Shown here one piece after another: positions 12,308 through 23,045 of a stretch of DNA of 64,000 nucleotides (position 1 is its first letter; every line of letters begins with the position of its first letter). Made by a program: the position numbers and the translations under genes. The DNA is from Nyssa sinensis. Taxonomy: Eukaryota > Streptophyta > Magnoliopsida > Cornales > Nyssaceae. The stretch is from the NCBI GenBank assembly GCA_008638375.1, contig CM018038.1, forward strand, positions 14,654,515-14,718,514, written 5' to 3'. The notes under the pieces were generated by a model, which did not search any database, was not told the DNA's origin, and saw nothing but the letters and a program-made list of their open reading frames with translations.

Positions 12308-12980
12308 TCAATATCTGCTTCGACTAACGGTAGCTTTAAAAACATAGAGGCAATCCCCATTTTCAACACCATGCCAGGGCAGGCTGCAATTTTCCCTCAT
12401 GATCCTTTGTTTGTGGATAAATATATAATCATCCATGGGAAGTATCTTTCTGGTTAACAGCAGTTGCCTCAACTCATTCACAGTATTCGAGTCCTTCGTT
12501 TCCACTGGAATGCTTGCAGCATTAAGCAAGCTAGATGAAGTCTGCACCACCAGACTCAGCCTCCTCGAAGGAGGGTCAGCCACTACGCAACTCATGGTCT
12601 TGAGGAAGACAATGATTTCAGAAAACTCACAAATGCCATACTCAACCAAATTGCGGTAGTCTTCTTCCATTTCAGTCCCAGAAAAGAAGAGTGTCATTCT
12701 TTTTATTGGAGTGCCATCAATGATATGGATTTTTTCTTTTAAGCTTCCAACAGTCTCAGTCCTGTCCACCTCTAAATTGATCTTTCTTGCCGGAAATTTA
12801 ACAACTATTTGAATCTTATTTCTATGTTCAAATGGAGGTTGCATGCAGCATTTAATTGTGAGATCAATTTTTGTACCTTCCTCCACAACTGGGACACCCA
12901 GAAAGTGTTCTATTTTCTGTTTAATTTCATGAATGGGTTCTTAGAGACCCACTTCTATGGTGAATTCACTTGAACCTGTA
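12308..12980 (-). pseudogene. Captured multi-ubiquitin-domain protein gene, long ORF with one upstream stop
   Basis: On the minus strand, 12308-12886 is an open frame of 192 codons holding two ubiquitin-like folds. The first has KIQIVVKFPARKINLEVDRT, then ETVGSLKEKIHIIDGTPIKR and MTLFFSGTEM; the second spans RRLSLVVQTSS to GDCLYVFKA. Upstream in the same frame is part of another ubiquitin-like domain (GSSEFTIEVGL, EPIHEIKQKIEHFLGVPV), interrupted by TAA at 12943-12941 where CAA is likely ancestral. There is no good ATG for the long frame; it opens at GTG. The source gene is a plant tandem-ubiquitin-like protein I cannot name. Of all the captured pieces it is the longest and least damaged. Confidence 0.7.
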
Positions 12981-12989
12981 CGAATTTAT

Positions 12990-13870
12990 GGAGACTGGGG
13001 AAGGAAATTTTTGTTATCACTGGTGATTCAAATTCTGAGCTTCGTGAGCAGTCCATACACGCCATGATGCCAAAAATTATTCAGCTGCTATTTGCTAATA
13101 AAACTGAGAGAGAAAATTAAACCATTGATAATTGGCACCCTGCTCATCTTATCACCAAGTTATATTCTTCTTTGCATCAGTGCAATGCACAACACTTAAT
13201 TGACCCTCATTATATAATTCAATAAAGTTGAACTGTTGACATATCAGGAAACAAGTATATTTAAATCTCTACATCAACCAAACCAAACCAAACCAAACCA
13301 ATACTACTAACATACCCAGCCAGTGGATGCCTGATCATTTTGGTACTCCAGTAGACTTCCCAATAAAAGCTAAACAAAAAAATCCAATGCCACCACAACT
13401 ACCAAAAATCAACTTGACACCACCACCACTGCCATCACCTAAACAACACCACTCTCTTACCCTAGCCGTCATCATCATACTGCTACAACCTCAAAGCCAT
13501 TGCGTTGGATGCTTACATCCAGGCAGTGCCCTTTTGTGATGTCCACTCAGCAGCCACAAAGGGGTGTTCAATCAGGTTTGATTTTCAACCATGGGCTTGA
13601 ATTTGTGGGCAAGATGCTTAAATTATGGAGAGGAGACAATATCAATGTTCAAACAAATAAGACAAGAAAAAAGGGAGGGGGGGGGGAGGGGAGAAAAAGA
13701 GGCGAGATGCTTCTCATGATCAGAAAATTTCATTATGTTCATTAGATTTAAATACAAAAATTTTGCAAATTCTGTACAATTATTAACTTGAAAATAAATT
13801 AAATGAAGCTCTTCATATAAAAAGTTCCATAACCGAGCATGTCAAAGCAAGATAACTCTCAACATATTTT
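12990..13870. other. MULE internal DNA without recognised genes
   Basis: Contains a C/A-rich tract (13370-13500), an AACCAAACCAAACC short repeat near 13277 and a G-run near 13676. Short open frames here look like chance reading through low-complexity sequence. Confidence 0.45.
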
Positions 13871-13876
13871 TTTTAT

Positions 13877-14259
13877 TTACCTCTCAAGAAGCATCACCAG
13901 CTCACAGTGAGGAGTATGAGGGAAAAGATCAACAGCCATGGCTTTGATGGGTTGGAATGGCTCTGAGTTGGGCATAGACTTGGCTCTATGCCGTGCCAGA
14001 CCAGAACTGCTCATGTTCCTCTATCCCCTGTTGTTCGTATTCCCTATCTCAGTTTTATCAACAGATGGTGTGCAGAGCTCAATAGCATTTGCCACTAAGC
14101 TTTCGGGATTATAGGAAATGTAACTAAAAAGAGCAAATAAAATAAAATTAAGATTCTGGGAACTATAAAATATCAACAAAGCAAAGAATACAACTAATTC
14201 AAGATGGGAACTGACACAAGCCTCCGCAAACCTGGATGTGTTCTTAGAGCTTTGATCAC
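13877..14259 (-). pseudogene. Captured 3' end of a tRNA (uracil-5-)-methyltransferase gene (At2g28450-like)
   Basis: Two minus-strand exons with intact splice sites. The first (14216-14259) reads VIKALRTHPGLRRL. The second (14123 down to the TAA at 13877) reads YISYNPESLVANAIELCTPS, and after one in-frame TAG ends NSEPFQPIKAMAVDLFPHTP followed by HCELVMLLER. This is the methyltransferase C-terminus of the TRMT2A-like plant protein also called zinc finger CCCH protein 24. CNPESL in the family is YNPESL here, and a tryptophan codon in GWRN has become TAG. The native stop codon is included. Confidence 0.8.
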
Positions 14260-14693
14260 CTGCATTCTCACAAAACAAGAATCAGGATAAACAGCTAGAG
14301 CTTTTAGAGTCATAAAAGATCCAAATCCAAGATTCCAAACAAGAAGAAGCTCAGATCCAAGAATACTGAAAGCTAAATAAGCATCATGGTTCCTAGACAC
14401 GAAGATTGCAAGATCAGGACCTAAAATTCAACATGAGCTGCTTCAAACTGACATAATTTAGACATCTGATTTTACTCCACCTAGACAGAATATTTTCAGT
14501 GAAGTGTGGGAGATGTTTTTCATCTCAGATGATCCAGGCTATAATTAATTTGATTAACTAGACATGGAGCAGTATTATAAATATTTAACTAGACATGTTA
14601 AAAGACCACACCATACTGTAGATGTAAATCTCCACTTCATTCATTTCACTCCAATTGTATGTCCAACATCATCTTCTAGCTCCCCTTCCCTAC

Positions 14694-15269
14694 TATTGAA
14701 ATTTGGAGGCCCAACTCCCAATTAGCTCATCCTTAAAACCCAGGTGTTAAGGAGAGATAGAGAGGGCCCTTATATACAGACCAGAGTAGCTAGAGACGGG
14801 CGATGTGGGACACTCCAACATGCCTCCTGGATTACATCGCGTGTCTCAGCGAAGCCCAGATGGGCGCACCCCGACTCCTCTAGCCCAAAGTTAGGCTCTG
14901 GCCTGGCTCTGATACTATATTGAAATTTGGAGGCCCAACTCTCAATTAGCTCATCCTTAAAACCCAGGTGTTAAGGAGAGGTAGAGAGGGTCCTTATATA
15001 CAGACCAGAGGAGCTAAAGACGGGCAATGTGGGACACTACAACACGCCTCCTGGATTACATCGCGTGTCTCAGCGAATCCCAGATGGGTGCGCCCCGACT
15101 CCTCTAGCCCAAAGTTAGGCTCTGGCCTGGCTCTGATACCATATTGAAAATTTGGAGGCCCAACTCCCAATTAGCTCATCCTTAAAACCCAGGTGTTAAG
15201 GAGAGGTAGAGAGGGTCCTTATATACAGACCAGAGGAGCTAGAGACGGGCGATGTGAGACACTTCAACA
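14694..15269 (-). mobile_element. Tandem TRIM retrotransposon (three LTRs) nested in the MULE
   Basis: Three 127-128-bp LTRs (15142-15269, 14918-15044, 14694-14820) alternate with two 97-bp internal segments. On the minus strand each LTR starts TGTTG and ends near CAATA. Each internal segment begins with the tRNA-Met primer-binding motif TGGTATCAGAGCC or a one-base variant. The whole is flanked by the 5-bp duplication CCTAC (14689-14693 and 15270-15274). There is no coding capacity, as expected for TRIMs, which move with proteins from other LTR elements. The LTR-internal-LTR-internal-LTR form is a typical product of recombination between copies. Confidence 0.92.
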
Positions 15270-15758
15270 CCTACAAATCATTGATTAAAGATGAAAACAG
15301 CTAATTTTAGATATCTCCTATTTTTTTATTAAGAAAATATTATTAGAATATAAATGAGGAATATGACAGGAAGGGATGAGAAATCCTTCTATCTAGAAAC
15401 GAAAAGAAACCTAATGACAGGAAAAAATACACCGGAAACAACAAAACCAGAAATATAGACGACCCCTCCCACTCCACAACAACCAAAAAGATCACTTAAA
15501 GAGCATAGACGAGCGCCAACAATATACCAATCAACGCTGCGATACCAGTTAATTTTGTGCATGTGCATAAGTGTAACCAATCATATAGCTGCAACCAAGA
15601 AAACTTCAATGCTTACCTCGATGTAATAGGACAGTCTTTAACAATTCCACTCATTCCTACAAAAAAGAAGTGAAGCGAAGAAATCAAACACATGTTGGTT
15701 GGCAAATTTGTACTCAAGTTGTTATCATCAACAACAAAAATATAATATACCCTACCAG

Positions 15759-18217
15759 TCAAGTGCCACATGTTGGTTTTTTCTTTTGTCGTACTGGTCT
15801 GCTTCGTGGAGGCTGCAACGTGGCCTGAGTCAACTGTGACGAACCCTCATCAATGTTTGTATGGCAGTGACCTCGTCCATGCTCACGTGGTCTAGCTCGT
15901 GTAGTCCGTCGTCTCTTGTACACTATAACATCAGTTGGACCCTCTTGCATTTCTGGCTGCACCTCCATGTCAGCAGCCTGTATCAAACACTGTGTCTCCA
16001 TCCCATGTTGTGCCGGCTCTGGCACTGGAACATCACCAACGAGCTCCTCCACCCCATCATCACCCCCGACATGCACATAGTCAGGCTCCATGATGTAGAA
16101 TGAGGAAAATGGATATGGTACAGGGGAGGACTGGTGTGAAGCAATCCCATGATCAGCCACAGGTGTGTTCATAGAATGAGGAAAACTCATGTCGAATGGC
16201 TCCTGTGACTGTGGCTGAGTATGGTGACTGGCTGATGGCGATGAATGTGCGTACTGCTGGCCCTCCCCATCACGCACTCGCCGATCCTCGTCAACAGCAG
16301 CCAAGCATGCTGTAGACATGTCATGGATACGGCGGACCAGGTGGAATAAGTCCTGATGAAGTGTACCACCAATCTCGGGGATAATTGAAATCTGAGATAT
16401 GCGTGTCATTGTATCCTCCTAAAAAAATTAAATTCATCAATAAATAATAAGAAGTAAGTGCAAGTCACGAGTGAATTCTATAAGAGATATTTATTATACC
16501 AGCAGATGTCGAATGCTGCCAACGGGTTGGAATCCAACCGTTGGCATATGAATAATTGGCCCGATTAATCTCCGTGTAATCCCTGTGTACCAGGGCATGT
16601 AGGCATCGGCACACTGATCAGTAGCTCTATCTGAACCATCCCCAAACACGAGGTGGTCGAGACGGTGGTCCCAATGGCCGATATATGCCCTGTGACGATC
16701 TGACCAATCACATCCATGCCTCCCTCGCATGTCCATACCATGTAGCTCCTGGGAAGAATCACACGAAACTGGTATGCCCTGCACTACTCCAAACTGCCGT
16801 AATACGCGGTCTGGGAAGTGCCACTCAACAACTGCAAAGTAAATAAGTGGCACCCGTGCTCCCCAAATCGCCTGACCACTGAGGTAGTAATCGGGCAATG
16901 ACTGCATGACATCTGTAGTATATGACTCCCAGATCATCTACATTATGTTATACATGTTGTCAGTTTGAATACTAATACCATTTTTTATATCTTAATTGAC
17001 GTACACATGTTATATCACATAATCATATACATACATGCTCCGGCCTCATTTGGTCTAGCTGGTCTCGGTAGTGGCGTAGACTGTGGGCAGGGGTGTCCTT
17101 ATGGTAGTGCAGGACATCCTACCTATACTTGACAAATTTTACGTAAGCTAAACTATATATTCAATTAAATTGTACTTGTGTCAAAAAATAAGTAATCCAA
17201 GACAACAAAAATAAAGTATAATAATTGAAAGCATACTATATACCTGCATCCTAGGGGAGCACCAGGTAAGCCTGCAGCTATCGGTGGGGATGGTGCACGT
17301 GGATGTACATCGCGACGCTCCAGTCGAACATGACGAAGTCGCTCCCAAGCCCATAGCTGGAGAAAGTATAACAACATAAATGGGATGACAACTTTAATTC
17401 ATTTTATAAATATTGAACATAAAATGTTAAACATAATGTTAACAATTCGCATCTGTAGAAGAACAAGTGGGCCAGCAATAGATGCTGCCTCGGACCTAGT
17501 AGCAAGACACAGCTCACGGTATAAACAGGCTAAAGCTGCACTACCCCAGCTAAGCCTGCCCGCTGCGTGAAGGTCTCGGAGTAGTGGTAAAAACATCAAC
17601 TTGACCTTATTGGATGACTTGTCTGCAAAAAGGCAACCACCTAGCTGAACCAAAATGTAAGTCCTACTATACGCCTCGATAAATCTCTCGTCAGTGTCAT
17701 TGGGGATCGGCTGAGATAAATGGCGCGTCAATGCACTCAGCTTAAGACGTGATCCATCAAAAGCTGAATCAGGTGGAGTAATCCCGAGCAAGTCGCGGCA
17801 CAACTGCTGCCACTCGGGAATAGGTTTCTGTACCTCTTGACTTGTAACGGCGTCGCCATCAATCGGCAACCCAAGTAATAATGAAACATCCTGTAGTGTA
17901 ATAGTCGCATCACCCACAGGCAAATGGAATGTGTGAGTCTCAACTCTCCACCGCTCGACCAGTACAGTGATGAGGGACCAATCTAGTGCCATGAAGCCTA
18001 ACCGATAGAACCCATAGAGCCCGGCCCTCATCAAACATCGCAATACCCGTGTGTCTAACACACGTACTACTCTACGTAATGACGCCTCAATGCGCCGACA
18101 ATGCAATGAGGGCAAGTCATGACCGTCCCAAATAGCGGTCGAGTGATGCTGATGCTGTAAGTACAACACCGATGGATCGCTAGGGCCTGGCTCAGGTAAC
18201 TCTCTCGGTTGATCCAT
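15759..18217 (-). pseudogene. Plant mobile domain (PMD, MAIN-like) gene carried by the MULE, two point lesions
   Basis: Five exons in reading order: 18217-17453, 17356-17244, 17122-17035, 16937-16500 and 16418-15759. They join in frame to 688 codons including the stop. The first exon holds the PMD core, with ALDWSLITVLVERWRVETHT, HLPVGDATITLQDVSLLLGL and GSAALACLYRELC. The second continues with LWAWERLRH. These are hallmarks of the MAIN/MAIL1 family, often annotated as phosphatase-7-long-form homologues. The last exon is glutamine- and serine-rich with a basic tail. Two defects: the donor after exon 1 is AT instead of GT (17452-17451), and exon 3 opens with TAG at 17121-17119 where the family has tryptophan. 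The rest is intact. PMD genes are known passengers of plant transposons. Confidence 0.85.
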
Positions 18218-20273
18218 ATCTAACTAAGAGAAATATATTAAATAAGTACAAAAAGAAAAATAACTAAGTCATTAAAGCTAAAAAAAAATTGATTCACATA
18301 GGCAACAACACCGGGAGCATAATATGCAAGAAAATAACATAAAGTAAAAATTATGTATGGAAAAATAAAAATTTCCATGAACTGCTATTAGGAAAACTAA
18401 ACACACATTCTCTATATGAATTCAAAATCTTAAGTATAGGTGTGAGGATGGGTGGATTAGGATGGGATAGGATGCCATGTAAAACACCCAGTTGAGCATT
18501 ATTCACTGCATCTTGATTTGAAAAATAAAATAAAATAAAAACAACACTTGTTACTTTTCCCTAACTGTCAAATCAATATAATTGAATTGAGAGTCCATCT
18601 AAAGCTGCAAAATCAAGCCATGCATCAAAAAATCAAGCTCAACTCTAAGTTAAGAACTCCTTCAGACTTTTTTTATCAAGCTGGTCATATACTTGGAAAA
18701 ACAGGACTTGGCTCTTTAACAAGCCTGGGTAATATTCCTAATGGTAGACCATGCTCTTATTATATTTTACTGGGAGTCTGGAGCCAAAAGGAAACACTAA
18801 CAGGAAGTTGAGAAGAGAAGAGAAATGAAAAGATAATTTTAAAAAAAAGAAAGTGTTCGAGTTTAAGAGAGGACAGGAAAAAAAATCATTGTTTCTTATT
18901 AAAATGATAAGTGAAAAATAAAATTTGACAACTATATTATTTTTTCTTTTTGTTTAGATTTTTTTAATTCTCTTCACTGTTTAAGAGAGGACAGGAAAAA
19001 AAATCATTGTTTAAATTTAAATATACTTTCGTTTCTCTCTAAATCTCTTCACTTTTGAAAAAATCGGAAACGTAAATTAAAACCCTCAAACTCTCTTCTT
19101 CTCTCATATTCCTTTTTTTTTTCCTCTTCATTAAAAACTTTCAAACAAAAAATTAAGAAATCTCTCTATATTAATTTTTTATTTCCTCTTTTCAATTCTT
19201 TCTATCCAAACGAACGATAAGTCAAGTCTTAAAATTAGAAATGTCAATAAAACGAATCCACTTCAGGTTTAGAAAGTGTATGAATAATTAAGGACAAATT
19301 TGAAAAAAAAATATTGAAATTCGAAAAAAATCGGATTAGGTTTGGGAACGAAGGTTTAAACTCATCCAATCTCAATACCTAACTTACCCATATATATATA
19401 TATATATATAATTGTATAATTGAAAAAGGACGGACGGGTTTAGATGTATTACAATCAGCCCATCTCATCAATAATCTTCCACCAGTGACAATGGGTCATT
19501 GGCCATGCTATAAATCATGAAATATTCTTCTAGAACACACGTATACCAAGAAGGGTCTCTACTTCTGGTCAATTATATATTCATTATTTAATAATCTTGG
19601 ACTGTATTTCTAAAAGGGATAACATCAAATAATATTATAAAATTAAAAAATGATTACATTAAGCAAGAAGCAGAAAAAAATAAAACAGATGTATTTCAAA
19701 TTAAAAACTGCAAAATAAAATATAAGACTCCACCATGAAACAAGGTAAAATTTCCATGAAAAATGACCTATCATTAACCATGATCACAAGACATTCATAA
19801 CCAAATGATTGAATAACATTCAAACTAAAATGATCAACAGAATTTAGAATTTCACACCAGTCCCAAGCAATTATCCATGTATTTCTTCTATTTATATATA
19901 TATATATATATATAAATTTATAGACACACACAAACATACACACATGCCTTCCAATATTGTCTATTAGGTTTTCCAATTATTTCTTGCTACGTGGACAACA
20001 GGATGACATTAAACTATCTTATCGCATGGAATTCAGAAAGAGAGACAGAGAGAGCTTCATACCTTGCTTCCATGCTTTCTAATTATTAGATATTTTAGTG
20101 TTTTAAATAAAGTTAGAGATGTACGTACAAGTACAGCGAAGCGATGGCGATGGCGACGGCGACGGCGACGGCGACGGCGGCGAGCGATGGCGACGAACGG
20201 CGGCTAGGGTGTCCCTGTTGCAGTAAAGTCGTAATGACAGAGGACGCTTCTGAAATGTTTTTTATATACAGTA
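18218..20273. other. MULE internal DNA upstream of the PMD gene
   Basis: AT-rich, probably the PMD promoter side. It holds a roughly 34-bp direct repeat (near 18859 and 18980, containing AAGAGAGGACAGG and ATCATTGTTT), (TA)n tracts at 19388 and 19896, and a GGCGAC microsatellite at 20143-20185. The short open frame at 20144 is produced by that microsatellite. Confidence 0.5.
20143..20200 (+). repeat. (GGCGAC)n microsatellite
   Basis: Repeated GGCGAC/GGCGAT hexamers just inside the right TIR, GC-rich in an AT-rich setting. Confidence 0.85.
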
Positions 20274-20544
20274 AAAGGCGGATTATATTCTTACGCCTTT
20301 TAAAGGCGCATTATATTCATACGCCTTTAAAAGGCGCATTATTCTTCTATGCCTTTTAAAGGCGTATCAGTTTTATCCGCCTTTCAAAGGCGTAGGAATA
20401 TAATCCGCCTTTGTGCCGAACAAAATTATAGAAGCGTCTTAGATTTAGACGCTTTTCAAAAGGACATGCGTCCAGGAAATAAGTTGAAACCTACCTGGGT
20501 CCGGGAAATAATTTTTTAATTCACGTGGGTTGGGTCAAAAATTC
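20274..20544 (-). repeat. Right terminal inverted repeat of the MULE
   Basis: 271 bp, inverse partner of 4436-4706. Its heptamers start at 20274, 20294, 20302, 20322, 20330, 20350 (here TGCCTTT), 20358, 20378, 20386 and 20406, keeping the same 20/8 spacing. The AAGCGTCT-type palindrome and the outer GGACCC blocks are also present. Confidence 0.93.
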
Positions 20545-20554
20545 CTTCCATCGC
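20545..20554 (+). repeat. MULE target-site duplication, right copy
   Basis: CTTCCATCGC directly follows the right TIR and is identical to 4426-4435. Removing the element and one copy gives a continuous leader-like sequence. Confidence 0.93.
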
Positions 20555-20594
20555 AGAACACAGTCAGCCGATCTCTGTAGGCAAGCAGTAGCAG
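20545..20594 (+). other. Host 5' leader exon interrupted by the MULE
   Basis: Sequence left of the element (to 4435) and right of it (from 20555) joins across the target duplication into one leader-like stretch ending GTAGCAG|GTACTCTC, a good splice donor followed by a (TC)n tract. A second short leader exon may lie at 20951-21025 (after AATTATAG, before GTCTGTTT). The nearest downstream gene on this strand is the PPR gene, so this is most likely its 5' leader. That link is inference. Confidence 0.45.
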
Positions 20595-22701
20595 GTACTC
20601 TCTCTCTCTCTCTCTCCCCCTCTCTTCTTCGCTGTTACCATAGCGGAACGATTTGGTATTCTCCTCGTTCTTCTTCTTCTCTATCCTGTTCTTCTCTCTT
20701 CTTCGCTGCCGTGTATCTGCCACTTTTTTGAGTTTGATGTACGGGAGCGCTTTGTGTTCATTGGGTAGAACATAACACAAATTACTCTTCATTTGTACAC
20801 ATCAAACCTTGTTCTGTAATTTCTGGTTGATTACCTTGTATTTATGTGTGCGTGCTTGATGCCATAGTTATCTTTAATATTCACAATTTTTGTTAATACT
20901 TCTAACTTTCTATATGCAAACTCTACAAGGATTTTACTGAAAATTATAGTTCTGCAATGATCGTTGTCGCCGTCTCTGCGACGATCGCCGTTGGACGACA
21001 AAGACCGACAGTTGGTTCCCGCCAGGTCTGTTTTCCTTTTCCTGATTTTCTTTCCATTTCTTTTTCTTGCCTTTTCCTTTCACTTTCCATCTGAGGTGAG
21101 ACTAGGTAGAGAAAAAAAATAGCTGTTAAAATTTAGTTTTGTGAACAGTAGTGTACTCATTTGGGTTTGGATTTGAGTAAAAACTGGTATAGGTTTGAGT
21201 CAAGGGTTGGAGGGCTACTTTGATATATTTTAACTCAACATTAAATTTAGTATAGATTTGAGTCACCACTAGAGATGCCCTTATATATCTCCTTGCTGAA
21301 ATTATTATAGTATAACTTAATTTTCTCTTGGGCCGTAGGATAAGTGTGTAAATGGTGTATTGGTATCTAAGTAGCCATCTATAAAAACCGCCACGCCTGG
21401 TATCACATGTCTCTGTCTGGTCGATCGTCGCATCGTCAACAGTCTGCAGCCGATTGGCCGAGTTGGGGAATTTTGTGTGCTGAGTTTGGGTCTCTCAAAA
21501 GTCCAATCACTGCCCTTCACTTTCTCTCTCCTCCAAAACGTGTTGTGCTCAATCTCTCCCATTCGCGCCTCTTACGGGACCTTTACTTACCCTAATTCAT
21601 ATATGTTTTGTTCTCATATAATTATGCGGTTTCAGATCAAAGTTTGGTAACAAAAACCGGCTAAGAGTGTCCATACAATCGGGATGGAAGCAAATAACAT
21701 GACTGTACCGAGTATTTTCGACTATGTTACAGTCCCTAACAAAGAAGCAGGTCAGGATTTATTTTGCTGCTAATTACATGTCATTTTCAAGATTTACTTG
21801 AATCTATAGACGTTTGTGTTTTGTTGCAAGACTTGGATACTTAGCTTGCAATCTTATTTATATTTTGTTCAAGAAAGTTGGGGAAAACGAGCTAATGGAT
21901 TTATATATTTAGATATGATACATTTAGTTTCTTTGAATATCTGAATACATGTCGTGAAACAGTTTATGTTTGAATAAAAATAACTTAACGGGTAAACAAA
22001 ATCTTGATGAGAAATCACAACAAAAACTAAAGAACTAGCAACATAGTAGATGAAAACAGCATGCTCAAGCTCACTCCAGCAGAAGAACATATAAAAAAAT
22101 TAACTCAAGCTCAAGCTCAAGCTTTGTGGTGAATAACATTAGCCGCAAAATATTCTGACATAGGAGAACACATGAAAATTAATCATCCAGAGGAGCCATA
22201 AGATAAATGAACATAATACAGAGAAAGAAAAACCCAATTGACCTCCCTACCCTATGAGGATCACCACTTTATTGACTGTTAGAATTGGGTCAAACCAGTA
22301 TCAATTGAGTAGCTGGGCACCAACAAGTTGTAGCTTGGTTTTTAAAGGTATCTCCTCCACCTACCATATATGGGGGTAAAGGGTGTGTTTGTGTGACTTA
22401 CCTATAAAAAAATTAAATAAAATTGAGCAGGGTGGGGAAAATGCTTGGTTTATCTTTTCAAGTTCCTTTTTGTAGTTGAATGGTGCTGCAAGAAACTAAT
22501 TTTTAATTGAGAACTTCCATTAATTACAGGATAATGCACTTGAAACTTTTATTGTTTGTCTTAATTGAGCTTGAGTTTGATTTCATTTTTATATGTTCTT
22601 CTGCTGGATTTAGCTTGAGCACGTTGTTTTTGTCTATTTTTGTATTTTTCTGGTTCTTTAGTTTCTGTTTGTTCTTTGTTCCTCAGTTTTATTTTGGTCG
22701 A

Positions 22702-22759
<58 letters not shown>

Positions 22760-23045
22760 ATTCTTAAGATCATGAGTTATGATACATTTCGCCAATCTGT
22801 ATCCAAATCTATGTGATTTCTTAGTTTGTTGTTGTTGTGGTTAGAAAGATTAAAATCTGGCTGGATAACTGCTTGTGTTGTTTTTCTATGTGTAACTTCT
22901 TTATCTCAGTTAACACTTTTTTTTTTGGGTAATTAAGCTTTCTCAGTTAACAGTTTTTAGAGATACAGTTGGACCGCAAACTAATGACTAACAGATTCTC
23001 ATCTTCTTCAGATAATGAAGCCCTGTAATATCCTCAGCACTTTTT
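20595..23045. other. Region between the MULE and the PPR gene
   Basis: Contains (TC)n at 20598 and a possible coding exon at 21684-21750 (ATG start, MEANNMTVPSIFDYVTV, then a GT donor) that I do not recognise. It also has an imperfect inverted repeat (about 22000-22135 and 22560-22690) and a (TA)n(TG)n microsatellite at 22704-22759. An acceptor-like TTCTTCAG just before the PPR start would fit a leader intron. Confidence 0.5.
22704..22759 (+). repeat. (TA)n(TG)n compound microsatellite
   Basis: About 16 TA units followed directly by about 10 TG units. Two overlapping short open frames here are artefacts of the repeat. Confidence 0.95.

Larger units (their letters stand above)
4436..20544. 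mobile_element. 16.1-kb Mutator-like element (MULE) with transposase, PMD gene and captured host fragments
   Basis: The element is bounded by two inverted repeats of equal length (4436-4706 and 20274-20544, 271 bp each). It is flanked by a perfect 10-bp direct repeat CTTCCATCGC (4426-4435 and 20545-20554), which is the target-duplication size expected of Mutator elements. Outermost bases are GAATTTTTGACCC at both ends, read inward. Inside, left to right: MuDR-type transposase (+), TPR, TON2 and SR-protein fragments (+), a ubiquitin-like gene (-), a tRNA methyltransferase fragment (-), a nested TRIM, and a PMD gene (-). Target duplication, TIRs and transposase all agree, so its identity is firm. 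It is probably immobile on its own because the transposase is interrupted. Confidence 0.95.

Noticed and set aside
20144..20359. 71-codon open frame at the inner edge of the right TIR
   Set aside because: Its first half is translated GGCGAC microsatellite and its second half lies in the TIR heptamer array; no domain and no homology recognised.
22507..22773. Overlapping open frames on both strands near the TA/TG microsatellite
   Set aside because: Produced by low-complexity repeat sequence.
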